DNA of 6,071 nucleotides from the NCBI GenBank assembly GCA_946188175.1, contig CAMHUJ010000114.1:1-6071 (forward strand), read 5' to 3'. Source of the stretch: an uncultured Ruminococcus sp. GTDB lineage: Bacteria > Bacillota > Clostridia > Oscillospirales > Ruminococcaceae. Numbering within the stretch: the stretch's first letter is position 1; each line of letters opens with the position of its first letter. The notes under the pieces were generated by a model that was not told where the DNA came from, did no database searches, and worked only from the letters and a program-made list of their open reading frames with translations. The translations under genes were made by a program, and so were the position numbers. Of this stretch, positions 1 to 5,869 are shown piece after piece.

Positions 1-1876
1 GTATATCGCAGAGACGCAGCGCGCAATCGTCGGGCGCTTTACCGAGATCACCGTCCACGGCAGCGACGGCGTCATGGGGCTTGATTCCAATGCGCGGCGC
101 AATCTCGAGCTGACCGAGACGCTGCGTTCCCATGAGAAAAAGGGCTCGCTGCTCGGCGTCCTCGACAAGACCGAGACTGCCATGGGACGGCGTATGCTCC
201 GTACATGGCTCGAGCAGCCGCTGACGCAGCCCGTCCGCATTATGGACCGGCTGAATGCCGTTGAGCTGCTGATGAAAAACAGCGTCGCTATGACAGAATT
301 GCGCTCGCTGCTCGATCAGGTCTTTGACCTCGAGCGGCTGATGTCGCGCGTGATGTTCCAGAAGGCGACGCCGCGCGATATGAAAGCGCTTTCGCAGACC
401 GCGCTGCAATTACCGGCGATCAAGGCGCAGCTTAAAACGCTGACGCAGTCCAAGCTGCTGACAAAGCTCGAAGCCGAAATTTCGCCGCTGACGGAGATTT
501 CCGATCTGATCGAGCGTGCACTCGTGGACGAGCCGCCGCTGCTCATCAAGGACGGCGGCGTCATTCGGGACGGCTTTCATCAGGAGCTCGATGCGCTGCG
601 CCACGCGATGAACCACGGCGCCGATCTGATCACCGAGATCGAATCGCGCGAACGGGAACGCACCGGCATCAAGAACCTGAAAACGGGCTATAACCGCGTG
701 TTCGGCTATTATCTCGAGGTCTCGCGCTCCTACTATGAACAGGTGCCGCCGGAATGGATCCGCAAGCAGACGCTCGCAAACTGTGAGCGCTACATCACGC
801 AGGAGCTGCGCGATGCGGAGAATACGATTGTCGGCGCGAAGGATAAGGCACTTGCACTGGAAAGCGTGATTTTCTCGGAACTGCGTGAATTTCTTGCGCA
901 GCAGCTCAAAACGGTGCAGGAGACCGCAGCGGCAGTCGCACAGGTCGATGTGCTCTGCTCGCTCGCACTGACGGCGCTTGAAAACGAATACTGCAAGCCG
1001 GAAATCGCCGTGGACGGCAGAATCGAAATCCATGACGGACGGCATCCGGTTGTTGAGCAGATGCTGACGGATTCGGTCTTTGTGCCGAATGATGTCCTGC
1101 TCGATCAGAAGGCGAACCGTCTGGCGATCATCACCGGACCGAATATGAGCGGTAAATCGACCTATATGCGCCAGACCGCGCTGATTGTTCTCATGGCGCA
1201 GATGGGCAGCTTCGTGCCTGCATCCTATGCGAAGATTTCGGTCGTCGATCAGATCTTCACGCGCGTCGGTGCATCCGACGACCTGACCGCGGGCGAATCG
1301 ACGTTCATGGTCGAAATGCACGAGGTATCGACGATTCTGAAACGTGCAACCGCAAACAGCCTTGTCGTGCTCGATGAGGTCGGACGCGGTACATCGACCT
1401 TCGACGGCATCAGCATTGCGCGTGCCGTTGCGGAATTCATCGCCGGAAAGAAGATCGGCTGCAAGACGCTCTTTGCGACGCATTATCACGAGCTGACAAT
1501 GCTTGAGGGACAGTGCGAGGGCGTGCGGAATCTCAGTGTTGCCGTGAAAAAGCACGGCGATACGATCCGTTTTCTGCGCAAGATCGTGGACGGCGCTGCC
1601 GACGACAGCTACGGTATTGAGGTCGCAAAGCTCGCCGGACTGCCGACACAGGTGACGAACCGTGCGCGGGCGCTGCTCAGCGAGCTGGAGGCGCAGTCGA
1701 AGGCGGAGAAGGAATCCTATGCGGCAAAGCTGGCGGCGGAATCCGCAGGGCAGATGTCGTTCTCGGCGGACGCGGATGCACAGGTCATTTCGCAGCTCTC
1801 CAAGACGCATGTCAATGAGCTTTCCGATGCCGAATGCCGCGAACTGCTGCTCGATCTCACCGCGATGCTGCATTAA
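1..1876 (+). CDS. mutS: DNA mismatch repair protein MutS, 5' end cut off by the window edge
   Basis: MutS recognises mispaired and looped-out bases and becomes an ATP-bound sliding clamp that recruits MutL. The codon phase begins at base 2 and 624 residues are visible. The first residues (YIAETQ, then NARRNLELTETL) match family sequence at about residue 235 of E. coli MutS, so the mismatch-reading domain I and most of connector domain II lie outside the window. In order I see the core/lever domain, the DNA clamp around visible residues 220-275 (GIKNLKTGYNRVFGYYLEV, then QTLANCERYITQEL), and the ABC-type ATPase. The ATPase shows Walker A GPNMSGKST (bases 1136-1162), the signature region DDLTAGESTFMVEM (from 1277), Walker B LVVLDEVGRGTSTFDG (from 1361) and the switch histidine in FATHYHEL (from 1472). 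A beta-clamp-like peptide QMSFS lies at visible residues 584-588, ahead of the C-terminal helical tail. The ATG at 74 is internal, not the gene start. The ATPase is intact, so the gene looks functional. Confidence 0.98.
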   Translation, partial: YIAETQRAIVGRFTEITVHGSDGVMGLDSNARRNLELTETLRSHEKKGSLLGVLDKTETAMGRRMLRTWLEQPLTQPVRIMDRLNAVELLMKNSVAMTELRSLLDQVFDLERLMSRVMFQKATPRDMKALSQTALQLPAIKAQLKTLTQSKLLTKLEAEISPLTEISDLIERALVDEPPLLIKDGGVIRDGFHQELDALRHAMNHGADLITEIESRERERTGIKNLKTGYNRVFGYYLEVSRSYYEQVPPEWIRKQTLANCERYITQELRDAENTIVGAKDKALALESVIFSELREFLAQQLKTVQETAAAVAQVDVLCSLALTALENEYCKPEIAVDGRIEIHDGRHPVVEQMLTDSVFVPNDVLLDQKANRLAIITGPNMSGKSTYMRQTALIVLMAQMGSFVPASYAKISVVDQIFTRVGASDDLTAGESTFMVEMHEVSTILKRATANSLVVLDEVGRGTSTFDGISIARAVAEFIAGKKIGCKTLFATHYHELTMLEGQCEGVRNLSVAVKKHGDTIRFLRKIVDGAADDSYGIEVAKLAGLPTQVTNRARALLSELEAQSKAEKESYAAKLAAESAGQMSFSADADAQVISQLSKTHVNELSDAECRELLLDLTAMLH

Positions 1877-1927
1877 AGATGGATCGCTCCGCGATGATTT
1901 GGAATGGGATGCGCGCCCAAACTGCGC

Positions 1928-1948
1928 CAGAGGGATACTATCCCTCTG
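1928..1948. repeat. Perfect inverted repeat, 10-bp arms, between mutS and the next gene
   Basis: The left arm CAGAGGGATA (1928-1937) and right arm TATCCCTCTG (1939-1948) are perfect reverse complements around a single C. As RNA it would fold as about 8 bp closed by a five-base loop. No T-run follows directly (the next bases are AACTCCCGCTTTTG), so it is a poor intrinsic terminator by itself. The flanks (GCGCC before, ACTCCC after) give the impression of a dispersed intergenic repeat of the kind common in Oscillospiraceae, but that is recollection and cannot be shown from one copy. Alternatives are an operator or an mRNA 3'-end stabilising hairpin for mutS. Confidence 0.6.
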
Positions 1949-1990
1949 AACTCCCGCTTTTGTATCAAAGGGGATATCAAAATCATCCGT

Positions 1991-2012
1991 GCAGCGGATA
2001 TCGCTGCTTTTT
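1991..2012 (+). terminator. Terminator-like hairpin with T-run, abutting the next gene's ribosome binding site
   Basis: GCAGCG (1991-1996) pairs with CGCTGC (2002-2007) around a GATAT loop, followed directly by TTTTT (2008-2012). This is the form of a short rho-independent terminator. It could end the mutS transcript. It sits only 11 bases before the ATG at 2024, with the AGGAG at 2014-2018 starting one base after the T-run. Any transcript from upstream must therefore pass through it to express the downstream genes, which makes partial readthrough or attenuation possible. The stem is only 6 bp, so efficiency may be modest. Confidence 0.5.
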
Positions 2013-2013
2013 C

Positions 2014-2018
2014 AGGAG
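2014..2018 (+). promoter_or_regulatory. Ribosome binding site deciding the start at 2024
   Basis: AGGAG ends five bases before the ATG at 2024. The same frame is open further upstream to an ATG at 1904. That start would give a 40-residue leader running through the inverted repeat and the hairpin, with no protein-like character, and it has no comparable ribosome binding site. Confidence 0.65.
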
Positions 2019-2023
2019 CCATT

Positions 2024-2419
2024 ATGAAATACTGGTATATGGTGGCATTCGGTGCATTATCTTTGGCTGTCAGCGTGATGCAGAAGCCGAAAATCCGCAC
2101 GCGCAGACTGAAAGGCAATGTCACGGGCATCGGAGAGGACGGTGCGATTCATGTGACCTATCAGGACGGTGATCTGATGTATTACGCGAAATTTGCGCCG
2201 CATCAGATCCCGTCGTATCAGCCGCCGAAGCTCGGAGATGCCGCACAGGTGATCGTACCGGCAGCGCGCCCCGCCGAACCGAGCTCCATGATGCTGACGC
2301 GCAGCCGCCTGAAACAGCCCGCGTTTTCGCTCCCGACAAAGGGGCAGTCACGCTTTTTGATGATATGGGGCATTGCGCTGATCGTATTCGGCATACTCGG
2401 CTCAATTATGAATTATTAG
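2024..2419 (+). CDS. Small membrane protein with two transmembrane segments, possibly DUF3592-like
   Basis: This is a 131-residue protein of unknown function. A hydrophobic segment at residues 2-19 is followed by a strongly basic stretch (KPKIRTRRLK, 21-30). A soluble, probably beta-rich domain follows at about 30-105 (GNVTG..., AIHVTYQDGDLMYYAKF, then GDAAQVIVPAARPAEP). A second hydrophobic segment at 111-129 ends the protein at MNY. The layout of helix, small beta domain with a late G-D-x-x-x-V-x-V-like stretch, then helix resembles DUF3592-type proteins, but the match is by eye and weak. The positive-inside rule puts the middle domain in the cytoplasm, because the basic residues follow segment 1 and precede segment 2 (K106, R110). 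The start at 2024 is supported by AGGAG at 2014-2018. The gene ends three bases before the next ATG, so the two are probably translated together. Confidence 0.75.
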   Translation: MKYWYMVAFGALSLAVSVMQKPKIRTRRLKGNVTGIGEDGAIHVTYQDGDLMYYAKFAPHQIPSYQPPKLGDAAQVIVPAARPAEPSSMMLTRSRLKQPAFSLPTKGQSRFLMIWGIALIVFGILGSIMNY

Positions 2420-2422
2420 CCT

Positions 2423-2746
2423 ATGGATTACGTCTATTATCATTTCAAAACCGGCAGCATTTCCGAGACATGGGATACTGCCGTGATCGAGGATTTTCTG
2501 CGTAGCACGGGGCTGTTTCCGGCGGATCGGTTCACATCGCAGAATCCGTTTCTCAGCATTTCGCCGATGTGCGTGAAGGATTACGACAACTGGAGCGGCA
2601 AGGACTATGATCCCGAAAAAACGAATTATATCGGGATTGTCACATCGGATGACTGGTACTGGGGAATCCGGAAGGATCCGCGGATACAGGCTGTTTTTGA
2701 CGGTCTGGAAGCGCTGCTGCATACGGAGATACAGGATGACTGGTGA
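2423..2746 (+). CDS. Acidic 107-residue protein of unknown function, possible immunity protein
   Basis: I do not recognise this gene with certainty. The protein is soluble, with no signal peptide or membrane segment. It is acidic (19 Asp/Glu against 9 Lys/Arg) and rich in aromatics. Its most distinctive stretch is DYDNWSGKDYDPEKTNYIG (about residues 53-71) followed by IVTSDDWYWG. It ends in a probable amphipathic helix (FDGLEALLHTEI). Small size, acidity and aromatic content are typical of immunity proteins that neutralise toxins, and an Imm7-like gene lies just beyond mutL, but this remains inference. There is no clear ribosome binding site before the ATG at 2423. The upstream stop TAG (2417-2419) is three bases away, so translation probably depends on coupling to the membrane-protein gene. 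Its own stop TGA (2744-2746) lies inside a hairpin. Confidence 0.8.
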   Translation: MDYVYYHFKTGSISETWDTAVIEDFLRSTGLFPADRFTSQNPFLSISPMCVKDYDNWSGKDYDPEKTNYIGIVTSDDWYWGIRKDPRIQAVFDGLEALLHTEIQDDW

Positions 2747-2760
2747 ACCGGAGGTTCACT
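2742..2760 (+). promoter_or_regulatory. Hairpin spanning the stop of the 107-aa gene, just before the mutL ribosome binding site
   Basis: GTGAACC (2743-2749) pairs perfectly with GGTTCAC (2753-2759) around GGA, and a flanking G-T wobble (2742/2760) adds an eighth pair. No T-run follows, so it is not an intrinsic terminator. It encloses the TGA of the upstream gene and a decoy GGAGG (2750-2754) that is too far from the mutL GTG to serve it. Ribosomes finishing the upstream gene would unfold it. A role in processing the mRNA or in modulating mutL translation is possible but is inference. Confidence 0.5.
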
Positions 2761-2763
2761 TAG

Positions 2764-2770
2764 AAAGGAA
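2764..2770 (+). promoter_or_regulatory. Ribosome binding site fixing the GTG start of mutL
   Basis: AAAGGAA ends six bases before the GTG at 2777. That start gives MPEIHVLPKDIAELIAAGEV, which matches the conserved N-terminus of MutL. No other start codon in this frame would preserve the conserved first residues. Confidence 0.8.
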
Positions 2771-2776
2771 AAGCAA

Positions 2777-4816
2777 GTGCCTGAAATTCACGTTTTACCG
2801 AAGGATATTGCCGAGCTGATCGCGGCAGGCGAGGTCATTGAGCGTCCTGCCTCGGTGCTCAAGGAGCTGACTGAAAACGCCATTGACGCAGGCGCAAAGC
2901 GCATCACCGCGGAATTAAAACGCGGCGGCGTGCTCTATCTGCGCGTGACCGACGACGGCTGCGGCATCGCACCGGAGCAGGTGAAAACGGCGTTTCTGCG
3001 CCACGCGACCAGTAAGATCACCACGGCGGAGGATCTCGAAACGATCTTTACGCTCGGCTTCCGCGGTGAGGCGCTGGCGTCGATCTGTGCCGTTTCGCGC
3101 ATGGAGATTCTGACGCGGCAGAAGGGCGCCGAATACGGGACACACTATGCGCTCGAGGGCGGCGAGGAGACTGCCTTTGAGCAGAGCGGCTGCCCGGAGG
3201 GAACGACCGTTGTCGTGCGCGATCTGTTTTATAATGTGCCCGTCCGCGCAGGCTTCCTGAAAAAGGATACGGCGGAGGGCAATGCGGCGGCGAATATCTT
3301 TCAGAAGATCGCGCTCTCGCATCCGGAGATTTCGTTCCGGCTGATCCGGGAGAACAAAACGGAATTTGTCACGCCAGGCGACGGCGAGCTGTTTTCGGCG
3401 GTCTATGCGATCTTCGGAAAGGATTTTGCGCGTGATCTGCTGCCCGTGAAATATTCCGAGACGGAAAACGGCGGCATTTCTGTTGAGGGCTATGTCATGA
3501 AGCCGCTCTATTCGCGTCCGAACCGTGCGCATCAGCTTTTCTTCGTCAACGGCAGATCGGTGCGCTCGTTTACGCTGATCTCCGCGATTGAGGAAGCCTA
3601 TAAAACACTGATTATGACCGGCAAATATCCGGCATGCGTGCTGATGATCCGCGTTTCACCGCGCATCGTCGATGTCAATATGCACCCGACAAAAGCCGAG
3701 GTGCGCTTCTCCGATGAAAAGCGGATTTATAACGCGGTGTATTTTGCCGTACTCAGCGCATTGGAGCAGAATCATCTGGTGTATGAGTTCCGGCTGCCGC
3801 AGCAGGAGCAGCCGCGTGAAGCGGAGAAGCCGGTGCCGCCCGTGCAGCCGAAGATCACACCGCAGATTTATACGCCGCAGCGTCCGCAGCGCGACTGGCA
3901 TGCACCGGTTTCCGGTTCGGACGACAATACGCCTTCGCCGCTTTTTGCAAAACAGCAGGCAGAGCCTGTTCCGATGCAGCATTTGCAGGCAGAATCTGCT
4001 CCGCTCCGTCAGCCGGAGAATCCGGTGACGGCAGCGCCTGTACATATGCCGGAGCAGAAACCCGAGCCCGCAAAGCCTGTGATTCCGGAATCGCTGAAAG
4101 CATTTCCCGATCTGATTGCGCAGCCTGCGGTGCCGGTTCGCCCGATGCCTGCCGAAGTGCCTGCCGCACCGCCGCAGCACACTGCACCCGCCGTTCTGCC
4201 GGAGGAGCCGACGGCGCGCAATGCGGCAATTTCCGCGATTCAGCGCGAAAAGATCACCGTGATCGGCGAGCTCTTTGATAATTATGTCCTTGCGCAGGCA
4301 GGCGAGCAGTTTGTCATGATCGACAAGCACGCGGCACATGAGCGCATTCTGTTCGAGCGCTTCCGCACGCGCGAATGCAAAGACCGTCAGACTCTGCTGA
4401 CGCCGGTGCGCGTCCTGCTGACGGCGGATGAGATCAGCGCCTTGCAGGACATGGAGGAAACGCTCCTCGGCTGCGGCTTTACCTTTGATTTCAGCGAATC
4501 GCCGGTCGTACAGCTGACGGGCGTGCCGCTTTCCTGTGCGGAGCTCGATCTCGATCAGATCGCGGCGGATCTTGCGGCAAACTGTGCAAAGCATCAGTTG
4601 CAGCCCGATCTGCATCTGCTCGATGATATGTTTCATGATCTTGCGTGCAAGGCGGCAATCCGCGCCGGTACGCATAATACGAAGGAAGAATTGCAGTCGC
4701 TTGCGGTGCAGGTCTGGGAAAATGAGCAGATACGCCATTGTCCGCACGGACGTCCGGTGCTGTTTCTGCTCTCGAAATACCAGATCGAAAAGCAGTTCAA
4801 GCGCATTCAGGACTGA
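2777..4816 (+). CDS. mutL: DNA mismatch repair protein MutL, endonuclease type
   Basis: MutL is recruited by mismatch-bound MutS. In bacteria lacking MutH it nicks the newly made strand itself. This copy is complete at 679 residues with a GTG start. The N-terminal GHKL ATPase shows ELTENAIDAGA (30-40, with E30 as catalytic base and N34 for magnesium), DDGCGI (59-64), LRHATSKI (74-81) and GFRGEALASI (94-103). A Pro/Gln/Ala-rich linker runs from about 335 to 488. The C-terminal dimerisation/nuclease domain begins near QREKITVIGELFDNYVL. It carries the metal motif D516-K-H518-A-x2-E522-x4-E527, a beta-clamp-type peptide QTLLTP (538-543), ACKAAIRAG (623-631) and HCPHGRP (654-660), and ends in KQFKRIQD. 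The usual DQHA reads DKHA here; the metal-binding residues are kept. The next gene starts three bases after the stop, and its ribosome binding site AGGA (4809-4812) lies inside the last mutL codons, so the two are probably coupled. Confidence 0.98.
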   Translation: MPEIHVLPKDIAELIAAGEVIERPASVLKELTENAIDAGAKRITAELKRGGVLYLRVTDDGCGIAPEQVKTAFLRHATSKITTAEDLETIFTLGFRGEALASICAVSRMEILTRQKGAEYGTHYALEGGEETAFEQSGCPEGTTVVVRDLFYNVPVRAGFLKKDTAEGNAAANIFQKIALSHPEISFRLIRENKTEFVTPGDGELFSAVYAIFGKDFARDLLPVKYSETENGGISVEGYVMKPLYSRPNRAHQLFFVNGRSVRSFTLISAIEEAYKTLIMTGKYPACVLMIRVSPRIVDVNMHPTKAEVRFSDEKRIYNAVYFAVLSALEQNHLVYEFRLPQQEQPREAEKPVPPVQPKITPQIYTPQRPQRDWHAPVSGSDDNTPSPLFAKQQAEPVPMQHLQAESAPLRQPENPVTAAPVHMPEQKPEPAKPVIPESLKAFPDLIAQPAVPVRPMPAEVPAAPPQHTAPAVLPEEPTARNAAISAIQREKITVIGELFDNYVLAQAGEQFVMIDKHAAHERILFERFRTRECKDRQTLLTPVRVLLTADEISALQDMEETLLGCGFTFDFSESPVVQLTGVPLSCAELDLDQIAADLAANCAKHQLQPDLHLLDDMFHDLACKAAIRAGTHNTKEELQSLAVQVWENEQIRHCPHGRPVLFLLSKYQIEKQFKRIQD

Positions 4817-4819
4817 ACG

Positions 4820-5233
4820 ATGATTGAGATGTTTGCGTGGCTGTCGGTGCATCCGACCTATGCCGATGAGGATACCCTGCCGCCGGAGCACGAGCCGCAG
4901 ATTATGAAGCAGGTCAGCGAAATTCTGCGGCGGAGCGGCTGCGGCATCAAAATGCAGTACAGGAACGGGCAGCCCTGTATTCAGACGGCATATGCAGCGA
5001 ATCACCGGTCGGCGGAGACCGATGCGCTGATCGACACCTACCGCCGCATTGCGGAGACAGCAACCGGCAGCTACGGTGTGCTGTATCTGCGCGACGATGA
5101 GGACCCGCTGCATCACAATGATATGCAGGTATATAAATTCCGGCGCGGTACGGTCACGCACGGCACCGAACCGGATTTTTCGCCCTGCATCCCGAAGCTG
5201 GAGGATGCAGCCTGCATACCGGAGGAGGCGTAA
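4820..5233 (+). CDS. Imm7-family immunity protein, apparently without a toxin partner here
   Basis: This is a 137-residue soluble protein. I recognise it as the Imm7 (Immunity protein 7) family from its start (MFAWLSVHPTY), the central stretch G83-SYGVLYLRDDED-95, then HNDMQVYKFRRG, and the closing SPCIPKLED (121-129). These are the conserved blocks of that family in the usual order and at the usual length. Family members protect cells from toxin domains of polymorphic (contact-dependent or secreted) toxin systems and often occur as orphans or in immunity arrays. No toxin gene is visible on either side, and the neighbours are mutL and an acetyltransferase. The start at 4820 is supported by AGGA at 4809-4812; an ATG at 4829 is a possible alternative. 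The protein end EEA is encoded by the ribosome binding site of the next gene. Which toxin it might block cannot be read from the sequence. Confidence 0.85.
   Translation: MIEMFAWLSVHPTYADEDTLPPEHEPQIMKQVSEILRRSGCGIKMQYRNGQPCIQTAYAANHRSAETDALIDTYRRIAETATGSYGVLYLRDDEDPLHHNDMQVYKFRRGTVTHGTEPDFSPCIPKLEDAACIPEEA
5221..5228 (+). promoter_or_regulatory. Ribosome binding site of the acetyltransferase, inside the end of the Imm7-like gene
   Basis: GGAGGAGG ends eight bases before the ATG at 5237 and lies wholly within the last codons of the preceding gene. It fixes the start at 5237 and shows that the two genes share a transcript. Confidence 0.8.
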
Positions 5234-5236
5234 CAA

Positions 5237-5830
5237 ATGACGGAAAAAGACAAGGCGGCAGCCGGTTTTCTGTATGATGCAAATTACGATCAGGAACTGA
5301 TCGGCCTGCGTCTGCGCTGCTTAAAGCTCTGCCGCGCCTATAACGACTGTATGCCCGATGAAACGGAGCAGCTGCGCGGCATCATGCGGCAGATCATTCC
5401 GGAGATCGGCGAAGGCTTTGCGGTCATGCAGCCGTTCCGCTGCGATTACGGCAGCAATATCAGAACCGGCAGAAACTTCTTTGCGAATTATAACTGCATC
5501 ATTCTCGATGCGGCACAGGTCACCTTCGGGGATAATGTCTTTATTGCGCCGAACTGCGTCTTTACGGCGGCAGGTCATGCGATCGACGAAACACAGCGCA
5601 ATCAGGGGCTGGAGATCGCCCTGCCGATTACGGTCGGGAACAGCGTATGGTTCGGTGCGAATGTGACGGTTCTCCCCGGCGTGATGATCGGGGATAATGT
5701 CATCATCGGCGCAGGCAGCGTCGTGACGCGGGATATCCCGTCCGGCGTGATCGCGGTCGGCAGTCCGTGCCGCGTGCTGCGAAAGATCACTGAAGCGGAC
5801 AAGCAGAAATATCCGGTTTACGAAGGCTGA
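5237..5830 (+). CDS. Maltose/galactoside-type O-acetyltransferase (left-handed beta-helix)
   Basis: This 197-residue enzyme would move an acetyl group from acetyl-CoA to a hydroxyl of a sugar or similar acceptor, in the cytoplasm. The N-terminal Mac-type helical domain (FLYDANYDQELIGLRLRCLKL, about 11-31) is followed by hexapeptide repeats of the left-handed beta-helix (such as ITVGNSVWFGANVTVLPGVMIGDNVIIGAGSVV, about 131-163). The family ending is DIPSGVIAVGSPCRVLRKI. The residues lining the LacA active site are present one position earlier than in E. coli LacA: N84, the catalytic H114 in AAGHAID, and W138. The length is close to LacA (203) and Maa (183). The true acceptor (maltose, galactoside, another glycan or a cell-wall sugar) cannot be told. 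It starts three bases after the Imm7-like stop, with a strong GGAGGAGG, so it is co-transcribed. No sugar-transport or lac-type genes are nearby, so a housekeeping or detoxifying role is as likely as catabolism. Confidence 0.93.
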   Translation: MTEKDKAAAGFLYDANYDQELIGLRLRCLKLCRAYNDCMPDETEQLRGIMRQIIPEIGEGFAVMQPFRCDYGSNIRTGRNFFANYNCIILDAAQVTFGDNVFIAPNCVFTAAGHAIDETQRNQGLEIALPITVGNSVWFGANVTVLPGVMIGDNVIIGAGSVVTRDIPSGVIAVGSPCRVLRKITEADKQKYPVYEG

Positions 5831-5856
5831 TATATTGTTGTATTTTTTTCATGAAC

Positions 5857-5862
5857 AGGAGG
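5857..5862 (+). promoter_or_regulatory. Consensus ribosome binding site for the zinc-ribbon gene
   Basis: AGGAGG sits seven bases before the ATG at 5870. It is the most consensus-like site in the window and decides this start over the ATG at 5851, whose next codons run AAC, AGG, AGG, AAT, TGC, with no site of their own upstream. Confidence 0.8.
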
Positions 5863-5869
5863 AATTGCA

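Noticed and set aside
74..76. ATG at 74 as the mutS start
   Set aside because: The frame is open to the window edge and the 24 codons before it (YIAETQ...) match MutS sequence, so the gene begins outside the window.
410..1873. 487-codon open frame on the - strand, opposite mutS
   Set aside because: It is fully antisense to conserved MutS motifs. The translation is Arg/Leu/His-rich and domain-free, so it is a shadow.
1883..1900. Small hairpin ATCGC-TCC-GCGAT followed by GATTT, right after the mutS stop
   Set aside because: The stem is only 5 bp and there is no real T-run. The hairpin at 1991-2012 is a better terminator candidate.
1904..2023. Upstream ATG at 1904 extending the 131-aa membrane protein by 40 residues
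   Set aside because: The extension would translate the inverted repeat and the terminator-like hairpin and has no good ribosome binding site. The ATG at 2024 has AGGAG at proper spacing and begins a clean membrane segment.
2417..2746. Stop-codon reassignment (TAG or TGA read as an amino acid) joining neighbouring genes
   Set aside because: Each downstream gene starts with a plausible or conserved start, mutL and the acetyltransferase have their own ribosome binding sites, and recognised proteins end at their expected lengths at TGA. The standard bacterial code fits.
3656..5236. 526-codon open frame on the - strand, opposite the second part of mutL and the Imm7-like gene
   Set aside because: It lies opposite two confidently identified genes. 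Its translation is unusually rich in Arg, Leu, His and Cys with no recognisable domain, as expected of an antisense shadow in GC-rich DNA.
5817..5846. Possible promoter TTTACG - 18 nt - TATTTT before the zinc-ribbon gene
   Set aside because: Both boxes are poor matches, the first overlaps the end of the acetyltransferase, and an AT-rich gap would give such matches by chance.
5841..5850. T-run after the acetyltransferase as a terminator
   Set aside because: No GC-rich hairpin precedes the seven T's, so an intrinsic terminator is not supported.
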